64,000 bases of DNA from Aphrocallistes beatrix (lineage: Eukaryota > Porifera > Hexactinellida > Sceptrulophora > Aphrocallistidae), in contig OY725502.1 of assembly GCA_963281255.1 (NCBI GenBank), positions 558,001 through 622,000 of the forward strand. The letters run 5' to 3'. The notes under the pieces were generated by a model. The model was not told where the DNA came from. It searched no databases and saw only the letters and a list, made by a program, of their open reading frames with translations. The position numbers were made by a program, and so were the translations under genes. Below, piece by piece: positions 41,085-52,454 of the stretch. How positions within the stretch are numbered: position 1 is the stretch's first letter; each line of letters opens with the position of its first letter.

Positions 41085-42651
41085 ATGGATTTCCAGCAGT
41101 TCTATTGGGACATTCCTCCAGTCACGCGGTTCTACTGCACGACCTGCTTCCTCACGACCCTGGCAGTCCGCCTGGAGCTCATCACTGCTTTCCAAATCTA
41201 CTTCAACCCTGTGCTCATATTCAAGGGATTTCAGGTGGAGTTTTTATCTCAATAGATTAGTATACGTCTTTCTTTTTGGACACCCACAACCAGAAAATTT
41301 ATCTTTGGGCACCCACTGCCTATAGGACCTGCCCCGGCTATGCTAGATAATGGATGGGTGAAGTATCATTTTTTATTAGTGAATTTAATTGATAATTTGC
41401 ATTGTAGTTTTGGAGACTTGTGACTAACTATCTCTTCTTCGATGATTTCGGTCTTCATTTTTTCTTCCGCATGCTCTTCACGTACCATTACTGCCGCTCT
41501 CTCGAAGAAGGCTCATTCAGAGGGCGAACGTCTGACCTCGTGTTCCTCTTACTGTACGGGGGAGCAGTCATCACGGTGATGTCCATGGTTCTCTACTACT
41601 ACCTCACTATCCACTTCCTCGGGGACGCTCTCACGATGATGATCTTCTATGTCTGGTCGAGGAGGAATAGATTCGGACATATGCGGTTTTTAGGTTACAT
41701 TTTACAATTCTTATTGCTAATTCAATCTATCGAATTGAGTCAAGATGAGATTGCATGCATTTCTAGAGCAGGGTTTCCAACCTGTGGTCTTTTACCAAAA
41801 ATGTCCACATTCTGTCACGCAGAAATTTTCCGCTACTTTGTACAATTAACTAAAAAATTCAAGTACACAGTTGCTAAAACGAATGCCAGTCACCTCGTAG
41901 CTATACAACTCATCCTAATTAAGTTTTTAATTCCATTGATGATTATAATAGTCCACTTTTCGACTGAAACCCCCAAACAACCCCTATCCCAAAACTATAC
42001 AACTGTAACTCCCAAAATATGGTCGAGTTGACCACAAAATAGGGACGAGTTGACTGGTCCCCTAGTTCCTCGCTGAAACGATTTCAGGGAATTAAGTGTC
42101 AAGTATGATTGAACACATTGTCTAAGTAACGATTTATACTAAAATATAGTTGAAAATAGTAATTTATATTAGTCAAGCCAAAAGCGTAAGTCGATTTTGG
42201 TAACCAATTGTAGTCAATTGTGATCATGAGCACAGATAAGTGTAGATACCCTGATCTAGAGAACTAGTACATGATAATCTTATTAAGAAATCTCTTAGGT
42301 ATATTCGTAGTGATGGCTCCCTACTTTCCATTCGTCTTGTTGGCTTTCGGTTTCATTCTCAACGTTTCCATCTCGCAAGACATATTCGGAATCATCGCAG
42401 GACACAGCTACTATTTTCTAGTGGACGTCTTTCCTAAACATCCCAGAGGGTTCAAGGTTCGTTTTGAGAAGAACAAATGTTTACTTTATTTTAATACTTT
42501 AATCTTGTTCGCAATAAGCAACATTCCAATGTCTCCATTTAGTAGTGTGTTTGTTTGATAGTTACTGGAGACTCCTAACCTTTTAAAGCGGGTTTTCGAC
42601 GAGGAAGATTTAGAATATCAAGCGCAACCACTTCCTGAAGAACCTGAATGA
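41085..42651 (+). CDS. DERL2: Derlin (DERL2/3-like)
   Basis: Rhomboid-like pseudoprotease of the ER membrane that takes part in retrotranslocation of misfolded proteins (ERAD). Four exons, 41085-41234, 41408-41693, 42299-42456 and 42562-42651, encode 227 residues (human DERL2 239). Family landmarks: [68 protein letters not shown] (the WR-like motif), and [19 protein letters not shown]. The short acidic tail EPLPEEPE-like lacks an obvious p97-binding SHP motif. Intron 2 (about 600 bp) contains a hAT-like end (CAGGGTTTCCAACCTGTGG near 41769). Confidence 0.95.
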
Positions 42652-42862
42652 CGTCAGAACTTGTATTTGTTAATCCACAAAAGTTGATCAAGTTTTAAGA
42701 GTTTTAGAGCTTTATAAGTTGTATATTGTATCACATAATGTATATTACAATTATTAATATTTTAAACTTTTATTTTAGAATCCACTATTCGTCTTATATT
42801 GTAAATGCTGAGGTATGCTATGTTCTGTATGTTTGCAAGCTTGTATAGGGAATCCATTCAGT

Positions 42863-45628
42863 ATGCCGCTGGAGAATTTAGAGGAAGAAGGTTTGGCAAA
42901 GAATCCAAACCTTGAACTGGCTCAGCTCAAATTCCTGGCCCGCACCTCTCCCCAGCCGGATGTGAAGAAGAAGTGTCTGGAACAGCTGATGGCGGCTGTA
43001 GAGAAGGGAAATATGGCGCCTTTCTACTCTGACTTGTGCCAAGAGCTAGAACTGCAGGTGACTCGACCAACCAATATTCATCTTATTTCGTATATTATGC
43101 AACCATATTAATCTTATTTCGTATATTATGCAACCATATTAATCTTATTTCGTATATTATGCAACCATATTCATCTTATTTCGTATATTATGCAACCATA
43201 TTCATCTTATTTCGTATATTATGCAACCATATTCATCTTATTTCGTATATTATGCAACCATATTCATCTTATTTCGTATATTATGCAACCATATTCATCT
43301 TATTTCGTATATTATGCAACCATATTCATCTTATTTCGTATATTATGCAACCATATTCATCTTATTTCGTATATTATACAAGCGCGGCTAGCGAACATTT
43401 CGTATCAATTCTCATATCCAATTCTTCAATCAATTTTAACAAACAAACAATGAATCTTATGTTAATTGTAATTGTAAATTATTTTTTAATAGTAACAAGC
43501 ACGCTTCGCTTGCTTGCGCTGCGCGGCTGGCGGACACTTCGTGTCCGCCGGAAGCTCCCTTCGGTCGCCTGGAGGTAACATTGGTTAATTATAAGGGAGA
43601 TAACATCTCTAAATATGTCCATCTTAGTGTTAAAACCGATTTCACTCGAAAAATCACCAAATTTGTCAATTTTAAAATTTTTGATGCGTAATGATGACGT
43701 CATAACAAAGTGATGAGTCATCATTTTTTTGATGAAAGTTGCATCATATGTGAGGTATGTTAGTATACAGATTCTATTAAAATTTCAGCCTTCTATCTCC
43801 TATAATGGCTGAGTTATGCCCGAATAACTGTGTTGCTTAACTTTTAAAAATGTGACAATGACGTCATAATTCCATGATGAGTCGACATTTTGCTCTGAAC
43901 TCAGAACTTACTGGAGCCATAGCCAAAAGACTCCCACATGCCAAAAATCAGCTTTCTGCGCCCGGCAGTTTCTTCAATCAATTCGTTACAGATATATATA
44001 TATATATACAATAATCGAGTTTTAATAGTAAGGATTGAATATTAACTTAATTTTAAATAATTTTAGTTCAACACGAAGAATTCGCATAGCACATTCGTGT
44101 TAATTATAATAATGTGTGATTAGGTGGATGCGGATCTGCTAGCTAAACTCCGAGCTAGCAACAGTGCTCGTATTCAGGAATTCGAGTCTGCTCTGAAAGA
44201 GGCAGAGGAGAGCAGCGGAGAGTCTGAGATTCGAGAGGTGATGTTGCACAAGGCGGAGTACCTCTGTCTCATCGGAGACAAAGAGGCTGCTACCACTGCG
44301 TTCAGGTTAGTGGCTCCATTTCAAAGTACTTCTAACACTTCAGAGTATCAGTGAGACTATAATAAGGACTTATTCTGTGTTTTTCGCATACTTACTCTAG
44401 AGGCCCGCTAAATAATTTATGGATTTTCTCTAATCCCCGTTTATTAAATTTCGTAAATTGATTTTGAAATTTTACCCAAGACAGCTTTTTTTCTGACTGT
44501 TTAGTATCTGCTATCTTCCATCTGAATTCTATGCAGATTCTATTCTGATTCTGATTCACAACGAAATCGTTCCTCTAGACAAGCGTTCGAGAAGACGGTG
44601 CCCATTGGTCAGAAGCTAGACGTGGTGTTCCATCTGATCAGGATGGGACTCTTCTACCTCGACTACGATCTGGCCAAGAGGAACATCGCCAAGGCTAAGA
44701 CGCTGATAGAAGAGGGAGGAGACTGGGATCGGAGGAACAGATTGAAGGTGGATTCCAATCAATTCGTAACTCAATTGTGTCGTACGATGTTATAACTTTA
44801 CCAGTTCAACTATACATATTACTATTTACGAAATAGAAGTCTCTAGTTTTGTGTCATTATATTAGTAGTCAGTATAATCAATGTGTTTGTAGGTCTATGA
44901 AGGCGTGTTCTGCATGTCAATCCGTAACTTCCTCGGCGCGGCTACCAACTTCCTGGACACAGTGAGCACCTTCACCAGCTACGAGCTGATGCCGTACGCC
45001 CGCTTCATCCAGTACACAGTCCTGTGCAGCTTGATCGCTCTCAAGCGCGTGGACATCAACAAGAAGGTAGTCAGCTGTCCTGAGATCCTCGAAGTACTGC
45101 ACTCAGACGCTCAGCTATCCGCCTACCTCATGTCTCTCTACAACTGCGACTATGCTCAGTTCTTCAGGTTCGAAGGAATATAATTTATTCTTGACATAAT
45201 TGTACAACAGCCAAATGATTAACTAGTTTACCATTCATTCATTCCTGCACCTCCATCTATTCGATTGTCTGTCTAGATCTCTGGCTCAGCTGGAAGGCGA
45301 TATGACAGCAGACATCTACCTGAGCACTCACTGTCGCTACATAGTTCGAGAGATGCGCATAAAAGCATACACTCAACTCCTGCACTCCTACCAGTCCCTC
45401 ACCATCCCATACATGGCCAGGGCATTCGGGGTGACAGAAAGGTTCATAGACAATGAGCTGTCTACCTTCATTTCGGCCGGGAGGTTAGACTGTAAGATTG
45501 ATAAAGTTGGCGGAATTGTGGAGACGAACTGGCCAGATAGTAAGAACAAGCAGTACCAAGAAGTGATTAAAAAGGGAGATGTCCTACTGAATCGGCTGCA
45601 GAAGCTGAGAAGAGTCGTGAACCTGTAA
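42863..45628 (+). CDS. PSMD6: 26S proteasome non-ATPase regulatory subunit 6 (PSMD6/Rpn7)
   Basis: PCI-domain subunit of the 19S lid. Five exons: 42863-43057, 44124-44305, 44579-44747, 44893-45167 and 45277-45628, giving 390 residues (human 389). The N-terminus is [21 protein letters not shown] (human begins [21 protein letters not shown], from memory). TPR-like helices include [14 protein letters not shown] and [12 protein letters not shown]; the PCI domain ends with [17 protein letters not shown] and [15 protein letters not shown], then QKLRRVVNL. Intron 1 contains a 31-bp minisatellite and a family B repeat. Its last exon and 3' flank have been copied downstream into the 7TM array. Confidence 0.96.
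43077..43378 (+). repeat. 31-bp minisatellite in PSMD6 intron 1
   Basis: Nearly ten head-to-tail copies of a 31-nt unit (TTATTTCGTATATTATGCAA plus CCATATTMATC), almost identical, with A/C variation at one site (TTAATC in the first copies, TTCATC later). There are no intervening spacers, so not CRISPR-like. Frame effects create spurious repeat ORFs. Confidence 0.92.
43487..43990 (+). repeat. Dispersed repeat, family B, copy 2
   Basis: In PSMD6 intron 1. GC-rich head CGCTTCGCTTGCTTGCGCTG with GGCGGACACTTCGTGTCCGC, then an AT-rich body with two ATGACGTCATAA motifs, ending near a TA dinucleotide run. The fullest copy of the family in this window. Confidence 0.65.
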
Positions 45629-46108
45629 CATTAGCTCTATTGTAGGTAGCAGTTGTATCCGTATGTTGTGTACGATCTGCTTGATGAGATGAAATTATGT
45701 TAAAGTAACATACGTAAGGTGGAAAATATGAAATACTTGTATTCCGTAGCTCTGAAAACCAAAAATGTTTCTATACTCGAAATGTATTCAGAGCAAAACC
45801 ATATTAAATTAGGTTTTATTTATATTACTAATAGTATAATAAGCAATTGTAGATTTCTAAATATGTCCCTAACGTAACTCCAATAGAAAGGTAAACCCAG
45901 CTAGTTTATGTGGTTGCTATTACTTAGTTATGAACTCACTACTTAAAAGAGTACATTTGTGCATATATTTATTTATCCCAATCTTTGAATATAACAATCA
46001 GGCAGTACGTAATGTTATTGCTTGAGGGAAGTACAGAATATCTCTATATAATGTGAACTCCTGGCTAAGAAGGGTATGGTGAAATTCTAATTATCTAAAA
46101 TTTTCAAA

Positions 46109-47245
46109 ATGACTCTAACTGCCAGTGAGAAATATGGACATTTCGCTCATTATTATAAAGTTGTGACAGTCTGTCTTTGTGTGGTGCTTGGCATATTTAT
46201 ACTTTGTCTCATGGTTTATTGGTTGGGATGGACTATAGTGGATTGCTGGAGGAAGTATAAGGAATACAAGAGATGTCAGAACACTCCCAATCTACACCCT
46301 GTCCACGGAGGAGTCCAGTACATCTCTCAACAGAGACACCTGTATAACTTGCATACGCATCTAGTTAAGAATTTCCTCGTTATCACATGTTCTGGAGTGG
46401 AACTTTTGTGTGGAGTTTGGTATATAGTTACAATCTTGATTACCCAGCATGTAAAATCGAAACAAGTAAGCTATACAGCACAATGTACTGAAATATATCA
46501 CTTTTTGAAGTTCTTTCAATATCAATATTGGATTGTTTTAGTAAATCTTACTTATTCATTGTTTTTACTGTTTTTTGTTGTACTCTCAATCTTGACTCGT
46601 TATTTGTCAGCGAGATATCTGATCCATCCGTTCAGAAGAACTCTCTGCAAATACATTCTTTGGTACATCTTCCAGCTGGTAATCATTGCTCTCGTTTCAA
46701 ACGTATACACATACATATTTTCCTTTTTGATATTTCCAGTTTTGGGCATCGCTAACTGGATTATATTATGCAAATATACCTCTAAACTCTCCCACGTACT
46801 TTCCTCAAATCTCCGAGATATTTTACGCTATTCTGATCATTCAAGTTTTTATAATAAACAATACTCATTTTACGCATACTTTAGAGTTTATCGAATCTTC
46901 TTACTCTCATCATTGTTCATCATAGTTTTAATGTGTTTCTCCCAGTCTATCGAGTACATTTTGGATTTATTCATCAACGGAATTTGCATAATTAATTCGC
47001 TTTACCACACGAATATTCCTGAACCATTTCCTCAAAATAACTACCATTTTATAATTCTTGATACTTCTTTCATTATCGGCTCAACTCTATGCTTAATTTA
47101 CATACTTCTCATTGGTATCCCATTGGTGTGGGTAACTTTTACGCCACTCGTATATCAATGCTACAAGAGGTGTACTGATAAGGAAGAATACTACAGGTTT
47201 AATAGTGAGAAGTTCATCCGAATGAGACAGAAACTCATCAATTAA
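46109..47245 (+). CDS. Seven-transmembrane protein, array copy 1
   Basis: Intronless, 378 residues, no family that I recognise. Seven hydrophobic segments at about 18-42, 88-110, 140-164, 185-206, 208-226, 276-298 and 335-360. The positive-inside rule (basic loops DCWRKYKEYKRC, HPFRRTLCKY, the segment 5-6 loop and the tail KRCTDKEEYYRFNSEKF) predicts N-terminus outside and C-terminus inside, as in GPCRs. Segment 3 ends in LTRY rather than DRY and there is no NPxxY, so it is not a standard class A receptor. Conserved Cys occur in the first outer loop (AQCTE) and in segment 6-7 (NGICIINS). N-terminus is of the TLTAS type; the last outer loop (PQNNYHFIILD) is unique to this copy. First gene after PSMD6. 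Confidence 0.8.
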   Translation: MTLTASEKYGHFAHYYKVVTVCLCVVLGIFILCLMVYWLGWTIVDCWRKYKEYKRCQNTPNLHPVHGGVQYISQQRHLYNLHTHLVKNFLVITCSGVELLCGVWYIVTILITQHVKSKQVSYTAQCTEIYHFLKFFQYQYWIVLVNLTYSLFLLFFVVLSILTRYLSARYLIHPFRRTLCKYILWYIFQLVIIALVSNVYTYIFSFLIFPVLGIANWIILCKYTSKLSHVLSSNLRDILRYSDHSSFYNKQYSFYAYFRVYRIFLLSSLFIIVLMCFSQSIEYILDLFINGICIINSLYHTNIPEPFPQNNYHFIILDTSFIIGSTLCLIYILLIGIPLVWVTFTPLVYQCYKRCTDKEEYYRFNSEKFIRMRQKLIN

Positions 47246-47649
47246 ATACCCAGTTATTTTTGTGTGTATTATTATATTATTTGTACCGTTAAAATAACTT
47301 CTTCAATTCTGATTGAAAACTTAAACACTAGAAGATAATTTGACTAAATTTTTTGGAAAGCATTTTGCATCTTACCATGTGCTACTATTTATACACAATT
47401 TGTATTTATATTTACTGTATTAATGAATCAATCAACTAATAGTTCATGTCCTTAGTATTTACTCATGGGCTATTTACGAATCTCATAGCATTTTAGTATT
47501 GAGTAATATAGATTGTGTTGTAATGTCTGGAACTGAATAAGTTTAAAATATTCCACGAATCATCTATATCTGCTCCATCATTTCCCTTGTTATTGATTGG
47601 ATGTGGATGGTATTTATGCGTTTGACCATTTTATAATTGAACCTTATTT

Positions 47650-48660
47650 CTACCACTCCATCACCATCCCCTACATGGACAGGGAGGGCATTCGGGGTGA
47701 CGGAAAGGTTCATAGACAATGAACTGTCTATCTTCATTTCAGCCAGGAGGTTAGACTGTAAGATAGATAAAGTGGGCGGAATTGTGGAGACGAACTGGCC
47801 AGATAGTGTCGGGTGTCCCAAAAAAAATCCAGAACCCATCACACCTTTGGGGCTCTTTCAAAATAGATCAATGGAACGTCATAATTATTTGATTTATACG
47901 TTTATAAATAAACTTTTTAAAATCAGCATCCCAAATTGTGTGCGTTAGAAGTTACAGTCGTGTACCCCCACAGCCTGGATCTCTCCTGCATGGCTCTCTT
48001 CTGTGAGTTAACCACTGACTGTCTGACTGCTTCAATAACTTCCTCGGTAGCCTCTTGTACCCTGAATGACTCTGGCAGACTACAGACTTGGAGTTAAGGT
48101 TTGTTGGTTACCCTCATTCTCAAACTCTCGATCCAGCTAAAAAGGTTGGATTTGCTGTGTGCTATAGGAATGCTGAAACATGCATGAATTGTGATTTAAT
48201 TTTAAAGCATGAGGCAGTCTTGAAGTCAGTCTGGATACAAAATACTCGCTTTCTGACATTCCACTGCTGGCTTGGTGGAGTCCTGGGATATGTTGCTATC
48301 ATATTCTAAAATATTGTGATACTACAATTGTCTATGCGAAGTATCTTAACATAGTTTTGGGTTCTGTTTTTTTTGACACCCGGTAAGAACAAGCAGTACC
48401 AAGAAGTGATTAAGAAGGGAGATGTCCTACTGAATTTACTGCAGAAGCTGAGAAGAGTCGTGAACCTGTAACATTAACTCTATTGTAGGTAGCAGTTGTA
48501 TCCGTATGTTGTGTACGATCTGCTTGATGAGATGAAATTAATGTTAAAGTAACATACGTAAGGTGGGAAAATATGAAATACGTGCATTCCGTAGCTCTGA
48601 AAACCAAAAATGTTTCTATACTCGAAATGTATTCAGAGCAAAACCATATTAAATTAGCTT
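47650..48660 (+). pseudogene. Duplicated PSMD6 last-exon fragment, split by a DNA transposon
   Basis: 47650-47803 copies PSMD6 exon 5 (ACATGGACAG to GAACTGGCCAGATAG, compare 45405-45540), and 48384-48660 continues with the rest of the exon (AAGAACAAGCAGTACCAAG) through the stop and about 190 bp of 3' flank. It differs from the parent by small insertions and substitutions and lacks all upstream exons, so it is a non-functional passenger of the segmental duplication. Confidence 0.88.
47804..48383. mobile_element. Tc1/mariner-like insertion in the PSMD6 fragment
   Basis: About 580 bp between the two halves of the PSMD6 fragment, with inverted ends CGGGTGTCCCAAAAAAAA and TTTTTTTTGACACCCG. The parent sequence at 45536-45545 is the empty site. 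Two short ORFs inside (one at 48088-48309) do not form a recognisable transposase. The exact target duplication is unclear. Confidence 0.65.
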
Positions 48661-48671
48661 TTATCATAGCC

Positions 48672-48846
48672 TACTGTATATACGGCTTACTTATATATCG
48701 GCCGCCGATACTATCGGCTAGCCGATATATAAGCAAATCTCGCCGATATTTAAGTATTCGCCGATATATAAGCAAATCTCGCCGATATTTAAGTATTCGC
48801 CGGTATATAAGTAAATCTCGCAGATATATAAGTAAGCCGTATAAAT
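48672..48846. mobile_element. MITE with tandem core
   Basis: Inverted ends TATACGGCTTACTTATATAT and ATATAAGTAAGCCGTATA enclose about three tandem copies of a 37-bp unit (CTCGCCGATATTTAAGTATT plus CGCCGATATATAAGCAAAT). Inserted in unit 2 of the array. Confidence 0.75.
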
Positions 48847-48883
48847 AATTAGTGTTTAGCAGGTCTACTCTAAAATTTGTAAA

Positions 48884-49502
48884 ATGAACTCTGGGAATCA
48901 CTGCGAAAAATTCGTGCTTCATAGAATTCATCAACCAGACTGCTTTATACTTCAACAGTCTATTCACAGTCATTACACTATTAATCACTCTCTACTTCAT
49001 TAACAGACTGAGAGATTCATACAGAAAGTTAAACTGTGCTGAAGATAGTTTCGAAAGGAAGAAAGATAAGAGAATCAAAATCCTCTCTCTAAAGTTTATC
49101 ATTATAATCCTTTTAATCGAGTTCTCTTCCAACTTATGTGAAATGTTGTCAGGGATAGTGTATGGGTTTGTCCCTATTTTCGACAAGAACAACATTTCTC
49201 TGAATAACTGTCGGACCAATGAAGAAGTGGACTTTCTCATGCTGTTATTCCCGAGAGGATGGTTCGCTTATCTCCCAACCATGCTGCACATATCCATAGT
49301 CCAGTCCCTTCAGCCAACCGTGTCTCTGCTCCTCAACGTACTCAGGAGAGCATACTTGGACTATCCTTACAGAACCATTATCAAGCGTTGGATGTGCTTA
49401 ATACTCTTAAGAGGCTGCATCTTCATAACACTACAAATTTTCTATCAAACAAATTGGTCCGACAGTTATTCAGAGGAGAAATGTCGTTCTTGTCGAAAAT
49501 AG
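48884..49502 (+). pseudogene. Truncated divergent 7TM-family member inside the array
   Basis: The main frame is open from about 48917 to a stop at 49500-49502: FINQTALYFNSLFTVITLL, a basic loop (RDSYRKLNCAEDSFERKKDK), KFIIIILLIEFSSNLCEML, an outer loop with one Cys (NISLNNCRTNEEV), then a membrane segment and RRAYLDYPYRTIIKRW. The only nearby ATG (48884) is in another frame, so one frameshift separates start and body. It stops after about four membrane segments. The pattern resembles 4679-5395 more than the neighbouring array genes. Confidence 0.6.
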
Positions 49503-49605
49503 GGACAAACCCATACACCAGGTGTGTCAAACTCGAATCAGAAGTGGGCCAATTTCATAACCCCAGCTCTTCCCCGGGCCATGATAGAAATGAATAAATT
49601 TAAAC

Positions 49606-50363
49606 TACCGCAAACTGGGGCAACTTTGGCCTGTCAGACCAAAATTGGTCCGGGGGACCAGATTTGGTCGCCAAAATTGGTCCGGGGGGACCAGTTTTGG
49701 CTGCCAAATCTAGTCTAGAGGACCATTTTTGTGCAGTTTCCGCAGAAAGATGCCCCTATGGCAAAGATGGTGTACCACATCCGTCCATATGTATGTATCT
49801 CCGTACGCTGCGAAATTTGAGTTTTCAAAAATTTAGTAGTCCCGATGATGTATTACAATATTCATATCTCACATGCCAAGTCAGCTGCACTATCGGTCTA
49901 CCGACAGACATTTTTTTAACATGAATAATGCCAACTTGAGTCATGATCAAAGCGGGCGCAGCGTTGAAGTCAAGGGAAATGGCGGGACGCAATAGTACAA
50001 CTTCTACATACTTGTTGTAATGTCAGCACATCCTATGAGGAGAGGACTACTTTAGTGTACGTAATAAAATGACACAAAATTAAACCCGGACCAACTTTGG
50101 CGGGGGCGGACCAGTTTTGGCCTGCCAAAATTGGTCCCCCCGGACCAATTTTTTCGTGATAGGCCCTAAGAGGTGACTTTGTCCCACAATAGCAATTTTA
50201 ATAAAATATACTCAAACTTATGAATCAATGTAATCACAATTGATAACATGTTGAATGAAACTCTCAATATATCCTATACAGCTATTTAAACCGCAAGATT
50301 TCTAAGTTTGAGTATATTTTATTAAAATTGCTATTGTGAGCCAAAGTCACCCCAGTTTACGGT
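49606..50363. mobile_element. Composite family C MITE with nested insertions
   Basis: Outer ends TACCGCAAACTGGGGC and CACCCCAGTTTACGGTA match the simple copy at 27225. Inside is a second palindromic element rich in TTGGTCCGGGGGACCA (about 49640-50155), which in turn holds a half copy of family A (about 49928-49998). The right arm, 50165-50350, is intact with GTCCCACAATAGCAATTT. Confidence 0.6.
49928..49998. repeat. MITE-like repeat, family A, half copy
   Basis: AATGCCAACTTGAGTCATGA then GCGGGACGCAATAG, matching the left half of copy 1 at 61. The other half is missing. Confidence 0.5.
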
Positions 50364-50436
50364 ACTGATTCATCCAATTATAATATTTTTTCGCAACTGG
50401 CTGGTGGGCCACCTCTGAGCAACCTGCGTGCCACCA

Positions 50437-50562
50437 GTTATAATTTCGACCTCTAAATTCAATAGTTTATGAGATATTCGACAAATTATCAAATGTGACC
50501 AATATGGTACATTGTCGAATATCTCATAAACTATTGAATTTAGAGGTTGAAATTATATTATC
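50437..50562. repeat. Near-perfect hairpin repeat
   Basis: Two 45-nt arms in inverted order, each containing CTCTAAATTCAATAGTTTAT and GAGATATTCGACAA, separated by about 30 nt. The near identity suggests a recent foldback element. Confidence 0.65.
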
Positions 50563-50563
50563 A

Positions 50564-51000
50564 CTTAATAGGAAGTAATATATTGGTTATCAAATGGAAT
50601 TACATTTGAATGTCTAGCTATCGCGGTTTTCAAGATATGACCCCAACTTACCAAAACACGTTTCCATAGCAACACTGGAATGTAGCAACATTCCACGAAA
50701 AAATCCCATTTTTTTCGTATTAACCCATTCACATCTCAGTTCTATGCAAAAAATTTTAAAATAAAAACACTTAGAAGTGGCCCTAAACGGCCTCTGAAAA
50801 TCACCAAATTTGTCACAAATATAACCTATTCCGCAACCATATGGTGACTAATCAAATTTTTAACAACGGATATGGGTACTTTGACACCACAATACATTCC
50901 TAAGCTCTATTGTGCTTTGTAAATGATTTAAGGCAGCTCATGTATTAGTTCAACGGTCTTCCTCCGCATCCCTAGTCCCAAATCCGTTACTGTGAGGCAT
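50564..51000. other. Unassigned stretch in array unit 2
   Basis: AT-rich, no ORF or repeat recognised. Homology with unit 1 resumes at about 51010 (TTTTATTTATATTAC), so this and the preceding 2.3 kb are insertions relative to unit 1. Confidence 0.4.
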
Positions 51001-51313
51001 AATATACAGTAGGCTATGCTTTTATTTATATTACAAATGTATAATAAGCAACTTGTAGATTCTAGATATGTCCCTAACGTAACTCCATAGAATGGTGAAC
51101 CCAGCTAGTTTATGTGGTTGCTATTACCTAGTTATGAACTCACTACTTAAAAGAGTACATTTGTGCATATATTTATTTATGCCAATCTTAGAATATAACA
51201 ATCAGGCAGTACTTAATGCTATTGCTTGGGGGAAGTACAGAATATCTCTATATAATGTGAACTCCTGGCTAAGAAGGGTATGGTGAAGATTCTAATTATC
51301 TAAAATTTTCAAA

Positions 51314-52454
51314 ATGACTCTAACTGACAAAGAGAAATATGGACATTTCGCTCATTATTATAAACTTGTAATATTATGTCTTTGTGTAATGCTTGGCATA
51401 TTTATACTTTGTCTCATGGTTTATTGGTTGAGATGGATTATAGTGGATTGCTGGAGGAAGTATAAGGAATACAAGAGATGTCAGAACACTCCCAATCTAC
51501 ACCCTGTCCACGGAGGAGTCCAGTACATCTCTCAACAGAGACACCTGTATAACTTGCATACGCATCTAGTTAAGAATTTCCTCGTTATCACATGTTCTGG
51601 AGTGGAATTTTTGTGTGGAGTTTGGTTTATAGTTTCAATCTTGGTTACCCAGCATGTAAAATCTAAACAAGTAAGCTATACAGCACAATGTACTGAAATA
51701 TATTATAAATTTTTGAAGTACTTTCAAAATCCATATTGGATTGTTTTAGAAAATCTTAGTTATTCATTGTTTTTACTGTTTTTCATTGTACTCTCAATCC
51801 TGACTCGTTATTTTGTCAGCGAGATATCTGATCCATCCGTTCAGAAGAACTCTCTGCAAATACATTCTTTGGTACATCTTCCAGTTTGTAATCATTGCTC
51901 TCGTTTCAAACGTATACACATACATATTTTCCTTTTTGATATTTCCAGTTTTGGGCATCGCTAACTGGATTATATTATGCAAAGATACCTCCAAACTCTC
52001 CCACGTACTTTCCTCAAATCTCCGAGATATTTTACACTATTCTGATCATTCCAGTTTTTATAAGAAACAATACTCATTTTACGCATACTTTAGAGTTTAT
52101 CGAATCTTCTTACTCTCTTCATTGTTCATCCTAATTTTAATTTGTTTCTCCCAGTCTATCGAGTACATTTTGGATTTATTCATCAACGGAATTTGCATAA
52201 TTAATTCGCTTTATCACACGAATATTCCTGAACCATTTCCTCAAAATTTTTACCATCTCACAATTCTTGATGCTTCTCTCACTATAATCTCAACTCTGTG
52301 GATAATTTACTTACTTCTCATTGGTATCCCATTGGTGTGGGTAACTTTTACGCCACTCGTATATCAATGCTACAAGAGGTGTACTGATAAGGAAGAATAC
52401 TACAGGTTTAATAGTGAGAAGTTCATCCGAATGAGACAGAAACTCATCAATTAA
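51314..52454 (+). pseudogene. Seven-transmembrane gene, array copy 2, single-base frameshift
   Basis: As copy 1, but the frame changes at about 51812: this copy reads CGTTATTTTGTCAGCG where the other four have one T fewer. The 5' frame continues to 51964, and the second frame runs from about 51813 to the normal end (RMRQKLIN, TAA). Apart from the extra T the gene appears whole. N-terminus is TLTDKEKYGHF; last outer loop is of the PQNFYHLTILDASLT type shared with copy 4. It may be a recent pseudogene or a homopolymer sequencing error. Confidence 0.7.

Noticed and set aside
43077-43378. Regular direct repeats as a CRISPR-like array
   Set aside because: The units are contiguous with no unique spacers, and the setting is a eukaryotic intron; it is a minisatellite.
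43036-43578. 180-codon repeat ORF
   Set aside because: It is translation of the minisatellite and adjoining family B repeat; the 31-nt period merely cycles frames.
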